DNA from: Ramlibacter terrae
Lineage (GTDB): Bacteria; Pseudomonadota; Gammaproteobacteria; Burkholderiales; Burkholderiaceae_C
Assembly (NCBI GenBank): GCA_013127575.1
Contig: CP053418.1
Span: 1,116,001 to 1,180,000, forward strand
Length of the DNA stretch: 64,000 nucleotides
Direction of reading: 5' to 3'
The notes below the pieces were generated by a model, which saw only the letters and a program-made list of their open reading frames with translations, ran no database searches and was not told where the DNA came from. Position numbers and translations under genes: made by a program. Positions within the stretch are counted from its first letter, which is position 1. Each line of letters begins with the position of its first letter. Below are positions 51,778-61,797 of the stretch, piece after piece.

Positions 51778-52947
51778 ATGAGCAAGCGCATCTTCCTGGC
51801 CGCCCTGATCGGCATCGCCGCCACCCATTCCCTGACGGCGCTGGCCCAGCCCGCCGCCCCCTTCAAGATCGGGCTGATCCTGCCGATGACGGGCCCTTTC
51901 GCGTCCACGGGCCGGCAGATCGATGCCGCGGTCAAGCTGTATATGGCGCAGAACGGCGCCACCGTCGCCGGACGCAAGGTGGAGGTTGTGTTGCGCGACG
52001 ACGGCGGCGTCCCGGACCAGACGCGGCGCCATGCGCAGGAACTGATCGCGACCGAGAAGGTGGCCGTGCTGGCGGGATTCGGCGTCACGCCGGCGGCGCT
52101 GGCCGTGTCCTCGCTGATCAGCCAGTCGAAGACGCCCGCCGTCGTCATGGCGGCTGCCACTTCGAGCATCGTCGCGAGTTCGCCGTACTTCGTGCGCACC
52201 AGCTACACGCTGCCGCAGACCGCGGTGACGATGGCTGAATGGGCCAACCGCAACAAGCTGCGCAAGTTCGTGACGATGGTGTCCGACTACGGCCCGGGCA
52301 TCGACGCCGAGAAGAGCTTCAAGGAGCGCGTGCTGCTCAATCGCGGCGAGATCGCGGGCGAGATCCGCATCCCCATGCGCAATCCGGACTTCGCGCCTTT
52401 CCTGCAGAAGGTCCGCGAGCTCGCGCCCGACGCCGTCTTCGTCTTCATTCCGTCCGGTCCGGCGGTGAGCCTGATGAAGCAGTTCAACGAACGCGGCCTC
52501 GACAAGGCGGGCATCAAGCTGATCGGCGACGGCGGGGTGACGGACGACGACACGCTCAACGAGATGGGCGACTCGGCGCTCGGCATCGTCACCGCATTTC
52601 ACTACTCGGCGGCGCACGAGGGCCCGACCAACCGCAAGTTCGTCGATGCCTTCACCGCGGCCAACAAGGGCATGCGCCCCAACTTCATGGCGGTGGGCGG
52701 CTATGACGGCATGCGCGTGATCTACAAGGCGCTGGAGTCTACGCGGGGCAAGGGCGAGGGCGACGCGCTGGTCGCGGCGATGAAGGGGCAGACCTTCGAG
52801 AGCCCGCGCGGCCCGGTGCTGATCGACGCGCAGACGCGCGACATCGTCCAGGACGTCTACATCCGGCGCGTGGAACGCAAGCAGGGCCAGTTGTGGAACG
52901 TCGAGATCGACGTCAACAAGGGCGTCAAGGACCCGCGGACGAACTGA
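51778..52947 (+). CDS. Branched-chain amino acid-type (LivK-like) ABC substrate-binding protein
   Basis: 389 residues. Signal peptide residues 1-23 (LAALIGIAATHSLTALAQ), then a type I periplasmic binding fold: FKIGLILPMTGPFASTGRQIDAAVKLYM, KVEVVLRDDGGVPDQTRR, VSDYGPGIDAEKSFKERV and FMAVGGYDGMRVIYKAL. Proteins of this branch often bind aromatic acids in Burkholderiales. No permease or ATPase gene is adjacent. The frame is intact. Probably co-transcribed with the Rieske gene 10 bases later. Confidence 0.88.
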   Translation: MSKRIFLAALIGIAATHSLTALAQPAAPFKIGLILPMTGPFASTGRQIDAAVKLYMAQNGATVAGRKVEVVLRDDGGVPDQTRRHAQELIATEKVAVLAGFGVTPAALAVSSLISQSKTPAVVMAAATSSIVASSPYFVRTSYTLPQTAVTMAEWANRNKLRKFVTMVSDYGPGIDAEKSFKERVLLNRGEIAGEIRIPMRNPDFAPFLQKVRELAPDAVFVFIPSGPAVSLMKQFNERGLDKAGIKLIGDGGVTDDDTLNEMGDSALGIVTAFHYSAAHEGPTNRKFVDAFTAANKGMRPNFMAVGGYDGMRVIYKALESTRGKGEGDALVAAMKGQTFESPRGPVLIDAQTRDIVQDVYIRRVERKQGQLWNVEIDVNKGVKDPRTN

Positions 52948-52957
52948 GGTGGGCGAA

Positions 52958-54010
52958 ATGAACACCGCACTTTCGCCTTCGCTCCTCGCGACCGGGTCCC
53001 CGTTTCCGATGAACCGGTGGTGGGTGGCCGGCTTCTCCGGGAGCTGAAGGACAAGCCGCTCGCCCGCACCTACCTCAATCGCCCGATGGTGCTGTTCCGC
53101 AAGCCGGACGGCAGCGTCGCCGCGCTCGAAGACCGCTGCTGCCACAAGGAACTGCCGCTGTCCTGCGGCACCGTGGAAGAGCGCGGCCTGCGCTGCGGCT
53201 ACCACGGCCTGCTGTTCGACGGCGCGGGCGCGTGCATCGAGGTGCCGGGCGGGCGCACATTCCGGCGCGGGCCCGGGTGCAGGCCTACCCCTTGCGCGAA
53301 CGCGACCAGATCCTGTGGGTGTGGGTCGGCAGCACGCCCGACGCAACGCCCGCCGACGAACCGCCGGCCTATCCGGTCCACAACGACACGCGCTACAAGT
53401 TCGGCGGCGACAGCTTCCACTACGACGCACCACGGCAATTGATCCACGACAACCTGCTGGACCTGAGCCATCTCGGCTACGTGCACCTGAAGACCATCGG
53501 CGGCAATCCGTCCGTGCACATGAACGCGAAGCTCGACGTGACGCAGGACGGCGAAGTGGTGAAGGTCGTGCGGCGCATGCCAGGCTCCGAACCGCCGCCG
53601 ACCTATGCCGCGGCTGGCCCTTCCGCGGGCGCATCGACCGCTGGCAGGAGGTCGAGTTTCACGTGTCGCATTGCCGGATCTGGACGGGCGCCATGGACGA
53701 GGGCGCCGGCAGCCTCGACGATCCGGAGCGCAGCGGCTTCCACATGCGCGGCTTCCACGGCGTCACGCCCGAGACCGACGGCAGCGCCCACTACTTCTGG
53801 ACCATCGCGACCAATCCGCATCCCGACAAGCAGGACGTCACCCGCCTCGTCGTCGACCAGACCGCCGCGACCTTCGAGGAGGACAAGGTGATCATCGAGG
53901 CGCAGTGGCAGAACCAGCAGCGCTTTCCGGGCCGGCCGCAGGTGGCGATCCACGTCGACGTCGGCCCGAATCGCGCGCGGCGGGTGGTGCAGGGCCTGCA
54001 GCGGAACTAG
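52958..54010 (+). CDS. Rieske non-heme iron oxygenase, VanA-like
   Basis: About 352 residues, terminal oxygenase that hydroxylates or demethylates an aromatic substrate. Rieske site CCHKELPLSCG...RCGYHG fits CxHx16Cx2H. The mononuclear iron site is DLSHLGYVH with a later Asp. Breaks at about 53037, 53253 and 53616 fit CCTGG/CCAGG (GFSWELKDKPLARTY, PGQAHIPARARVQAYP, AAWPFRGRIDRW). The start may be ATG 52958 or 53009 (MNRWWVAG). The reductase partner (VanB type) is not adjacent. Confidence 0.88.
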
Positions 54011-54102
54011 GCATCGCCCCGCGCCATGCCTCGCATGGACAAAAACAATGGGGCGTGCGGGGCCCGCTTGGCTATCCTCGGGCGCTGCATCGAGAGGCCA
54101 AG

Positions 54103-55260
54103 GTGTTTCGCTACTTCCCCACCAATTACGTCTGGAACCTGTCCGTCGACCTCGCCATCGAGATGGGCGCGCGCATCGGCGAGATCGAGGCCATGTGCGC
54201 CCCGTTGCAGGAGGCCGCGAAGGCGCCCGACGCCGCCGGCACCCAGGCTTTCCGCGAAACACGGGTGCGCATGGCCGACAAGCTGTGCGAACTGGCGGGC
54301 GAGGACGAAGCGCGGGGCCGGCTGCTGTCGGCCGGCGAGAAGTACACACGCGCCGCCACTTACCTGATCACCGCCGAACGCCTGCAGGCGCACGATGCGC
54401 CGGGCCGGCTGGCGCTGTACCGCCGCTTCCTCGAGGTGTACGCCCGGGGCATGCGGCTGTCGCGCGAGAACTGCGAGCGCGTGGAGATTCCGTACGAAGG
54501 CGGGCACCTGTCCGCGCTCTACACGCGCGCCGAGGGCGTGCAGGGCCGCGCGCCGCTGCTCGTGCAGGTGAACGGGCTGGATTCCACCAAGGAAATGAAG
54601 CAGCGCGTGGGCCTGCCGGTGTGGTTGGCCCGGCGCGGCGTGGCATCCCCGGTGGTCGACCAGCCCGGCACCGGCGAGGCGTTGCGGCTGCACGGCATGA
54701 CGGCGCGCCACGACAGCGAGCACTGGGCCAGCCGCATCGTCGACTGGCTGGAGCAGCGCGACGACGTCGATGCGCAGCGCATCGGCATGGAGGGCGTCTC
54801 GCTGGGCGGCTACTACTGCCCGCGCGCCGTGGCCTTCGAGCCGCGCTTTGCCTGCGGCGTGGTCTGGGGCGCCAACCACGACTGGCGCGACGTGCAGAAG
54901 AAGCGGCTGGCAAAGGAGGGCAACCTGCCGGTGCCGCACTACTGGGCCCATGTGCGCTGGGTGTGGGGAGCGAAAGACAATGACGACTTCCTGCGCATCG
55001 CCGAAAACGTGCATCTCGATGGCATCCTCGACCGCATCCGGGTGCCTTTCCTCGTCACGCACGGCGAGAAGGATTCGCAGATCCCGCTGCAGTGGGCGCA
55101 CCGCACCTACGAGCAACTGGTCAACAGCCCGAAGCGCGAGCTGAAGGTGTTCACCGAGCGCGAGGGCGGCTGCCAGCACTCCAGCTTCGACAACAGCATC
55201 AACGCGGGGCACTACATCGCCGACTGGGTGGCGGAAACGCTGGGCGGCCGCACCGCCTAG
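54103..55260 (+). CDS. Alpha/beta hydrolase, FrsA/pseudooxynicotine hydrolase-like
   Basis: 385 residues: a helical N-terminal part (VWNLSVDLAIEMGARIGEIEAMCAPLQ, ARGRLLSAGEKYTRAATYLITAE) before the hydrolase core with PLLVQVNGLDSTKEMKQ, IGMEGVSLGGYYCPRA (nucleophile Ser in GVSLGG), FLVTHGEKDSQIPL (acid Asp) and CQHSSFDN (His). Helical-cap C-C bond hydrolases share this layout. GTG 54103 with GAGAGG upstream is the best start. The frame is intact. Probably acts after the Rieske oxygenase on a ring or side-chain product (inference). Confidence 0.82.
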   Translation: MFRYFPTNYVWNLSVDLAIEMGARIGEIEAMCAPLQEAAKAPDAAGTQAFRETRVRMADKLCELAGEDEARGRLLSAGEKYTRAATYLITAERLQAHDAPGRLALYRRFLEVYARGMRLSRENCERVEIPYEGGHLSALYTRAEGVQGRAPLLVQVNGLDSTKEMKQRVGLPVWLARRGVASPVVDQPGTGEALRLHGMTARHDSEHWASRIVDWLEQRDDVDAQRIGMEGVSLGGYYCPRAVAFEPRFACGVVWGANHDWRDVQKKRLAKEGNLPVPHYWAHVRWVWGAKDNDDFLRIAENVHLDGILDRIRVPFLVTHGEKDSQIPLQWAHRTYEQLVNSPKRELKVFTEREGGCQHSSFDNSINAGHYIADWVAETLGGRTA

Positions 55261-55270
55261 GCAGGCCGAA

Positions 55271-56185
55271 TCAGATCGGGGGCAGCGCCTGCGCCACGGC
55301 CAGGATCTCGCCGCGCATCCACTGCACGCCCGGGTCGTCCTCGCGGTAGCGGTGCCATTGCAGCACCTCGGTCAGGCGCGGCGTTTCCATCGGCGGTTCG
55401 AACAGCCGCACCGGCATCGCCTGCTCGAACTGGATCGCGAGCCGCGTCTGCACGGTGGCGATGCGGCGGGTGCCCACGATGAAGCGCGGCATCAGCACGA
55501 AGCCATGCGTGACGACTTCCACGCGCCGCGTGTTGCCGTGCTGATTGGCGTACCACTGCTCGAACCACGGGTTCGCGCCCTGCTCGTTCTGGTAGACCAC
55601 GTGGCCGAGCGACTGGTAGTCGTCCAGCGACAGGCCGTCCTGCAGTTCCGGATGCTGGGCACACGCAATGACCTTGTAGCTGTCGTCGAACAGCGCCATC
55701 TGCGGATGCTCCGCCGGGGCAGTGCGCGGGCGTGACGAGGAAGTCGGCCCGTCCCCGGTCGAGCTCCTGTGCCATCCCGGTGTGCGTCGGGCGGATGTCG
55801 AAGCTCAGCCCCGGCGCCACCTGCGCGACCTTGCGCAGCACCTCGGCGAGCAGCACGTTCGAGACGTAGTCGGAAGCGATCACGACGAAATGGCGCTGCG
55901 CCGTCTCCGGATCGAACTCGGGGCGCACGCCCACGTGGTGGAATCCACCTTCAGGATGATGTCCCGGACCGGCTGGATCATGCTTTCGGCGCGCGGCGTC
56001 AGGTGCATGGCACGGCCGACCGGAACGAGCAGCTGGTCGTCGAAGTACTCGCGCAGCCGCGCCAGCACGCCGCTCATGGCCGACTGGGTCATGTGCATGC
56101 GTTCCGCGGCGCGCGTGACGCTGCGCTCGGCGAGCAGGGCGTCGAGCGCGATCAGCAGGTTCAGGTCGATGCGCTGGTAGCGCAA
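55271..56185 (-). CDS. LysR-family regulator, NodD-like
   Basis: About 305 residues. DNA-binding domain IDLNLLIALDALLAERSVTRAAERMHMTQSAMSGVLARLREYFDDQLL (residues 6-53), then an effector domain. Breaks at about 55938 and 55715 lie where CCTGG can be rebuilt (VGVRPEFDPETAQRHF and AEHPQMALFDDSYKV). TTG 56185 is the likely start, after GGAGAC. It is divergent from the SMP-30 gene and probably controls the catabolic run to its right. Confidence 0.88.
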
Positions 56186-56303
56186 GGCAGGTCTCCGGGG
56201 CGATGCCCGATGATAGACGCCGCTGGTATCGCGCCCGGCGATGGCAGCCATCCGGCGATTCGGTTGGTGGCGGTGGCCGCCGGTGCCTATCCTTCCGGCC
56301 TCC

Positions 56304-57339
56304 ATGGACAGGAAAATCAATCCCTTGCGTGGCTGGCAGGTGGACCGCGCCGCGGTCCGCCACGTCGGCCGCTACCTGCAGCGGCCCGAATGCGTGCTGG
56401 CCGAGCGCGACGGCACGCTGTGGGCTGCCGACGCCCGCGGCGGCGTCATGCGCATCGCCGCCGACGGCAGCCAGCGCCTGGTCGTGCCCGGCGCGCCGAC
56501 TTCCGAGGCGAGCGATTTCTCCACGCGCTACGTGCAGAGCCGGGGTTCGCTGCCCAATGGCATGGCCTTCCTGCCCAATGGCGATTTCGTCATCGCCAAC
56601 TGGGGCAGCGATGCGGTGGAGGTGATGACGCGCGACGGCCGCGTGCGCCGCCTCTTCGACAGCATCGACGGCCGTCCGCTGGGCAAGGCCAACTTCGTGC
56701 TGCGCGACAGCCACGGCCGCATCTGGCTGACGGTCACAACCCGCATGCAGCCCTGGACCGACTCCATCAATGCCCGCGCGCGCGACGGCTACATCGCCCT
56801 GATCGACGAGCGCGGGGTGCGCATCGTCGCCGACGGCTTCGAGGGAACCAACGAAGTGCGCCTCGACGCGCGCGAGGAGTGGCTGTACGTCGTCGAAAGC
56901 AATGCCCGGCGCATCTCGCGCCTGCGGGTGCAGGACGACGGCTCGCTCACCGGCCGCGAGGTCTACGGCCCGAGCGCGCTCGACGGCTTTCCCGACGGCT
57001 TCGCCTTCGACGGCTTCGGCAACCTGTGGGTGACGCTCGTGATGACCGACAAGCTGGTCGCAATCACCCCCGAGGGCGACGTGCTGACGCTGCTCGACGA
57101 CAGCAACGCCCGGGCGACGCGCAACCTGGACGAACACTATGCCGCGCGCACGCTGACGCCGGACGTCATGGCCGCCGCTGCCGGTACGCTGGCGCCCCTG
57201 GATGGCCAGCCTGACCTTCGGCGGCCGCGACCTGCGCACCGTCTACCTCGGCAGCCTGCGCGGCACCACCTTGCCCAGCTTCCGCTCGCCGGTCGCCGGG
57301 CTGCCCCCGATCCACTGGAACGAAAGCCACACGGCATGA
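56304..57339 (+). CDS. SMP-30/gluconolactonase family lactonase
   Basis: About 345 residues, six-bladed propeller: RPECVLAERDGTLWAADARGGVMRI, GSLPNGMAFLPNGDFVIANWGSDAVEV, GFEGTNEVRLDAREEWLYVVES and LDGFPDGFAFDGFGNLWVTLV, carrying the usual Glu/Asn/Asp metal ligands. Likely hydrolyses a sugar or aldonic lactone. One break at about 57189 (CCCCTGG, one C too many) is repaired to APWMASLTFGGRDLRTVYLGSL. The stop overlaps the next start as ATGA. First gene of the run. Confidence 0.87.
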
Positions 57340-58319
57340 AACTCGCATCCCTGAAAAGCGGCAAGGACGGCCGCCTCGTCGTCGTCTCGCGCGACCTGCA
57401 GCGCGCCGTCGATGCCACCGGCATCGCGCCCACCCTGTTGCTGGCGCTGGAAGACTGGGCCGCTGCTTCGCCGCGGCTGCAAGCCCTCTATGAGCAGCTC
57501 AACGCCGGCACCGCCGATGGCGCGTTCGCCTTTGATCCCGCGCAGGCTGCCGCGCCGATGCCGCGGGCGCCGCAGTGGTGCGACGGCTCCGCCTTCCTCA
57601 ACCACGCCCGGCTGATGGAGAAGGCGTTCAACATGCCGCCGCTGCCCGACACCGACACCATCCCGCTGATGTACCGGGGCGGCTCCGACGACCTGCTCGG
57701 CCCGGGCGACGACGTGCCGCTGCCCGACGAGGCGCACGGCATCGACTTCGAAGGCGAGTTCGGCGTCATCGTCGACCGGGTTCCCATGGGCGTCACGTCG
57801 GCGCAGGCGCGCAAGCACATCCTGCTGCTGGTGCAGATCAACGACGTCAGCCTGCGGTCGTTCGGGCCGCGCGAGATGAAGACCGGCTTCGGCTTCTTCC
57901 ACGCCAAGCCTTCGTCCAGCTTCGCCCCGGTGGCGGTCACGCCCGACGAGATCGGCGAGGCATGGAAGGACGCGCGCGTGCACCTCGACCTCGCCATCGA
58001 CTACAACGGCCACTGGTTCGGCAACCCGAACGGGAGCGAGATGAGCTTCGGCTTCGACCAGCTGGTCGCCCACGCCGCCAAGACGCGTCGCCTGTCCGCC
58101 GGCACCATCATCGGCTCCGGTACCGTGTCGAACGCCGACGGTCAGAAAGGATCGGCCTGCATCGCCGAGCGCCGCGCCATCGAGTCGATCGAGCAGGGCG
58201 CACCGAAGACGTCGTTCATGAAGTTCGGCGACCGCGTGCGCATGGAGGCGCGCTGGCAAGGGCAGCCGGTGTTCGGCGCCATCGACCAGCGCGTGGTGCA
58301 GGCCCCGGCCGCGGACTGA
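57336..58319 (+). CDS. Fumarylacetoacetate hydrolase family protein
   Basis: 327 residues. FAH fold: HGIDFEGEFGVIVDRVPMGV (metal-binding Glu pair), LLVQINDVSLRSFGPREMKTGFGFFHAKPSSSFAPVAVTP, GTIIGSGTVSN and the end RVRMEARWQGQPVFGAIDQRVV. The family covers acylpyruvate hydrolysis and 2-keto-3-deoxy acid dehydration or decarboxylation. The frame is intact. Its neighbours suggest a 2-keto-3-deoxy sugar acid or acylpyruvate substrate. Confidence 0.88.
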   Translation: MKLASLKSGKDGRLVVVSRDLQRAVDATGIAPTLLLALEDWAAASPRLQALYEQLNAGTADGAFAFDPAQAAAPMPRAPQWCDGSAFLNHARLMEKAFNMPPLPDTDTIPLMYRGGSDDLLGPGDDVPLPDEAHGIDFEGEFGVIVDRVPMGVTSAQARKHILLLVQINDVSLRSFGPREMKTGFGFFHAKPSSSFAPVAVTPDEIGEAWKDARVHLDLAIDYNGHWFGNPNGSEMSFGFDQLVAHAAKTRRLSAGTIIGSGTVSNADGQKGSACIAERRAIESIEQGAPKTSFMKFGDRVRMEARWQGQPVFGAIDQRVVQAPAAD

Positions 58320-58328
58320 GGACCCACC

Positions 58329-59112
58329 ATGCGCTTCGTCGACCTGTCCATCTACCTCGAGAACGACGTGCTCTCCGACCCGCCCATGCTGGCGCCGAAG
58401 ATCGAGTACCAGAAGCACCGCGACACGCTGCCCGAGTTCATGAAGCTGCTGCCCGGCACGCAGGAGGACGACTATCCCGACGAGGAAGCCGCCGCCGCCG
58501 AGTGGGTGCGCCTCACCACCCACAGCGGCACGCACCTCGACGCGCCCCCGGCATTTCCATTCGACGATGGACGGCAAGCTCGGCGACGCCAAGCCGTCGA
58601 TGACCATCGACCCGGTGCCGCTGGACTGGTGCTTCCGCCCGGGCGTGAAGCTGGACTTCCGCGATCGCCCGGATGGCTACGTCTGCACCGCCGCCGACGT
58701 CGAGGCCGAACTGAAGCGGATCGGCCACGTGCTGCAGCCACTCGACATCGTGGTGGTGAACACGCGCGCGGGTTCGCGCTACGGCAACGATGACTACGTC
58801 AACGCCGGCTGCGGCATGGGCTACGAGGCGACCATGTACCTGCTGGAGCGCGGCGTGCGCCTCACGGGCACCGACGCCTGGAGCTGGGACGCGCCCTTCT
58901 CGTACACCGCGAAGAAGTTCGCCGAGACCGGCGACAAGAGCCTGCTGTGGGAGGGCCACAAGGCCGGCAAGGACATCGGCTACTGCCACCTCGAAAAGCT
59001 GCACAACCTGGAGGCGCTGCCGGGCGACGGATTCACCATCTCCTGCTTCCCGCACAAGATCCGCGGCGCCTCCGCCGGCTGGACGCGCGCGGTCGCCATC
59101 TTCCAGGACTGA
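58329..59112 (+). CDS. Cyclase family protein (kynurenine formamidase-like metal hydrolase)
   Basis: About 261 residues. The metal-site signature HSGTHLDAP is at about residues 65-73, followed after repair at about 58547 (CCCCGG for CCTGG) by WHFHSTMDGKL; later GCGMGYEATMYLLERGVRLTGTDAWSWD. Members hydrolyse formamides, lactones or cyclic amides. It lies between the FAH and epimerase genes. The final substrate is unknown. Confidence 0.87.
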
Positions 59113-59113
59113 G

Positions 59114-60063
59114 ATGCGCGTCCTGATCACCGGGGCGGGCGGCTTCATCGGCAGCAAGCTGGTGCAACTGGCGACGATGCGGGGTCGCATCGGCGACCGC
59201 GCGATCAGCGCGCTCGCAGTCGCGGACCAGCGGCTCGCGGAAGTACCGGCAGGCGCCATCGCGCTCGAGGGCGACCTCGGCACCGACGGTCTCCTGCAGC
59301 GCGTGGCCGACTTCGCGCCCGATGCCTGCATCCACCTCGCAGCGATCCCCGGCGGGACCTCCGAAGCGGATTACGCGCTGGGCCGCCGCATCAACCTGGA
59401 CACCACGCTGGCCCTGTTCGAGACGCTCGCGGCGAGCGGGCGCAAGCCCGTCGTGGTGTACGCCAGCACCATCGCGGTCTACGGCACCGACTTGCCGGCC
59501 CTCGTCACGCCCGCCACCCCGTTGCATCCCCCGATCACCTACGGCGCGCACAAGCTGGCCAGCGAGATCCTGCTGGCCGACTTCAGCCGCCGCGGGCTGC
59601 TCGATGGCCGCGCGCTGCGCCTGCCCGGCATCGTGGCGCGGGCGCGCGCACCGGCCGGACTCGCTTCCGCGTTCATGAGCGACATCCTGCATGCCCTCGC
59701 GGCGGGAGAGCGCTACACCTGCCCTGTCTCACCCGAAGCAACGGCGTGGTGGATGTCTGCGTGGCGCTGCGCCGAGAACCTGCTGCACGCCGCGGCGATG
59801 GACGTTTCCGGTGCCGACCCCGCGCGCGCCGGCCGCTGCCGGTGCTGCGCCTGTCGATGGCGCAAGTGGTGGACACCCTCGCTTGCCTCTATGGCGCCGA
59901 CCGGCAGGGCATGGTCGACTACGCACCGCAGCCGGCGCTGGAGGCGGTGTACGGCCGCTACCCCGTGCTCGACGATTCCGCCGCGCGGGCGCTGGGACTG
60001 CGCGATGATGGATCCGCGCAAGACATGGTGCGGCGGGCCCTCGCCGCGCACCCCGAAGAATGA
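59114..60063 (+). CDS. NAD-dependent epimerase/dehydratase, DenD-like
   Basis: About 317 residues, extended short-chain dehydrogenase: LITGAGGFIGSKLVQLA (GxxGxxG), IHLAAIPGGTSEADY, VVYASTIAVYG and the YGAHK catalytic pair (YxxxK), then LRLPGIVARA. It resembles D-erythronate dehydrogenases (DenD) acting on sugar acids. One break at about 59830 (CCGG for CCTGG) is repaired to ARAWPLPVLRLSMAQVVD. It starts two bases after the cyclase stop. Confidence 0.86.
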
Positions 60064-60079
60064 ACAGGAGACAAGAAGA

Positions 60080-61024
60080 ATGACGCACCCGATCTCTCGC
60101 CGCACGATGGTCGCTGCCGGCCTCGCGGCCGCGGCCCTGCCGCTGCGCGCGCAGGCGCCCGTGAAAGCCATCTTCGGCTACACCGCCGTCACCGACTTCG
60201 CCACCGTGTTCATCGCGCGCGAGGAGGGCTACTTCCTGCGGCGTGGCATCGACGTCGAGCCGAAGCTGATCCCGCTGAACCCGTCGATCCCGCCCGCGAT
60301 CCAGTCCGACTCGATCCAGCTCGGTGGCCCGACCCCTTCGGTGTTCCTGCAGGCGGCGGACGGCGGACTGGACCACGTCGTGCTCACCGGCGGCGGTGCG
60401 ACATCGAAGAAGATGACGGGCATCGGCCTGGTCGCGCGCGCGGGCTCGGGCATCAAGACGGCGCAGGACTGCGTCGGCAAGAAGATCGGCGTGCCCGGCC
60501 TCGGCGCGTTCCTGCACGTGGGCTTTCGCGCCTGGCTGAAGTCGCAGGGCGTCGACCACACCAAAGTCAACTTCCTCGAAGCGTCCTTCCCGCAGCACGG
60601 CGACCTGTTGCGCGGCGGCTCGCTCGACGCCGTGGTGACCGCCGATCCGTTCATGGTGCGCATCGTCTCCAGCGGCGCGGGCTACGTCGCGTCGTACTAC
60701 TCGACCTTCCTGCCCGACGGCCTGCCCACGCTGGTCTTCACCGCGCGCCGCGAATGGGTGCAGAAGAACCCGGCGGCCGCGAAAGCGTTCCAGGCGGGCA
60801 TCGCAGAGGCGGCCACCTTCCTGAACAACCCGAAGAACACGGCGAAGGTGCGCGAGCACATCGGCAAGTACATCAAGCTGCCGCCGGAGGTGCTGGCATC
60901 GGTGCAGATCAGTCCGCCGCTGCCGGTGGTGACCGAGCCGGCACTGGCGTGGTGGGCCGACCAGATGGTCGAGCAGAAGCTGCTCAAGGCGCGGCCCAAC
61001 CTCGCCAGCCTGATCGTCAAGTGA
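60080..61024 (+). CDS. NitT/TauT-family ABC substrate-binding protein
   Basis: 314 residues. A signal with RR (ISRRTMVAAGLAAAALPLRAQ, residues 5-25) is possibly Tat. The periplasmic fold has TDFATVFIAREEGYFLRRGIDVE, SIQLGGPTPSVFLQAADGG, GKKIGVPGLGAFLHVGFRAWLKSQGVD and FMVRIVSSGAGYVASYYSTF. The frame is intact; the stop overlaps the ATPase GTG start as GTGA. The ligand is probably a small anionic or heterocyclic compound handled by the adjacent catabolic genes. Confidence 0.87.
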   Translation: MTHPISRRTMVAAGLAAAALPLRAQAPVKAIFGYTAVTDFATVFIAREEGYFLRRGIDVEPKLIPLNPSIPPAIQSDSIQLGGPTPSVFLQAADGGLDHVVLTGGGATSKKMTGIGLVARAGSGIKTAQDCVGKKIGVPGLGAFLHVGFRAWLKSQGVDHTKVNFLEASFPQHGDLLRGGSLDAVVTADPFMVRIVSSGAGYVASYYSTFLPDGLPTLVFTARREWVQKNPAAAKAFQAGIAEAATFLNNPKNTAKVREHIGKYIKLPPEVLASVQISPPLPVVTEPALAWWADQMVEQKLLKARPNLASLIVK

Positions 61025-61796
61025 AGGGCGCCGGCGAAACGCTGCTCGCCTTCGACGGCGTCTCCATCCACCTCGGTGGCCGCGAGATCCTGTCGCCGAC
61101 GAGCGTGCAGGTGGGGCAAGGCGAGTTCGTCTGCATCATCGGGCCCTCGGGCTGCGGCAAGACGACGCTGCTGCGCGCGGCCGCAGGCTTCGTGCAACCG
61201 AGCGGCGGCGAAGTGCGCCGCGCGGGGCAGGTGGTGCGCGGCCCGTCGCGCGAAGCCGCGTTCGTGTTCCGGGACTACGGCCGCGCGCTGCTGCCGTGGC
61301 GCACGGTGGAAGGCAACGTCAGCCTGGCGCTGGAAGCGGCCGGCATCCCGAAGGACCAGCGGCCGGAACGCATCGCCCGCGTGCTGCAGACGGTCGGCCT
61401 GGCGCAGCACGCGCAGAAGTTTCCGCTGCAACTCTCCGGCGGCATGCAGCAGCGCGCGCAGATCGCCCGCTGCCTGGCGCAGGAGCCGCGCCTGCTGATG
61501 ATGGACGAGCCCTTCGGCGCGCTCGACGCGATGACGCGCGAATCGCTGCAGGACGAGGTGGCGCGGTTGGTGCGCGAGAGCGGGCTCACGGTGCTGTTCG
61601 TCACCCACGACCTCGATGAGGCGCTGTACGGGCGACCGCGTGATCGCGCTGCGTTCCAACCCCACGGCCGACAAGCCCAGCGTGGCCGCGATCGTCGACG
61701 TGGCCATTCCGCGGCCGCGCAATCAGCTCGAAACCAAGGAACACCCGGAGTACCTGCGCCTGCGCCGCGAGCTGTACCACTACGGGACACCACTGA
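61021..61796 (+). CDS. NitT/TauT-type ABC transporter ATP-binding protein
   Basis: About 259 residues. Walker A GPSGCGKTT, Q-loop region, signature LSGGMQQRAQIARCLA, Walker B LLMMDEPFGALDAMTRE and H-loop VTHDLDEALY. The break at about 61629 (CGGG for CCTGGG) is repaired to YLGDRVIALRSNPTADKP. The C-terminus YHYGTP lacks a clean stop in that frame; TGA 61794-61796 would end it just before the permease ATG if a further base is off. GTG 61021 is chosen from the GTGA overlap. Confidence 0.89.
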
Positions 61797-61797
61797 C

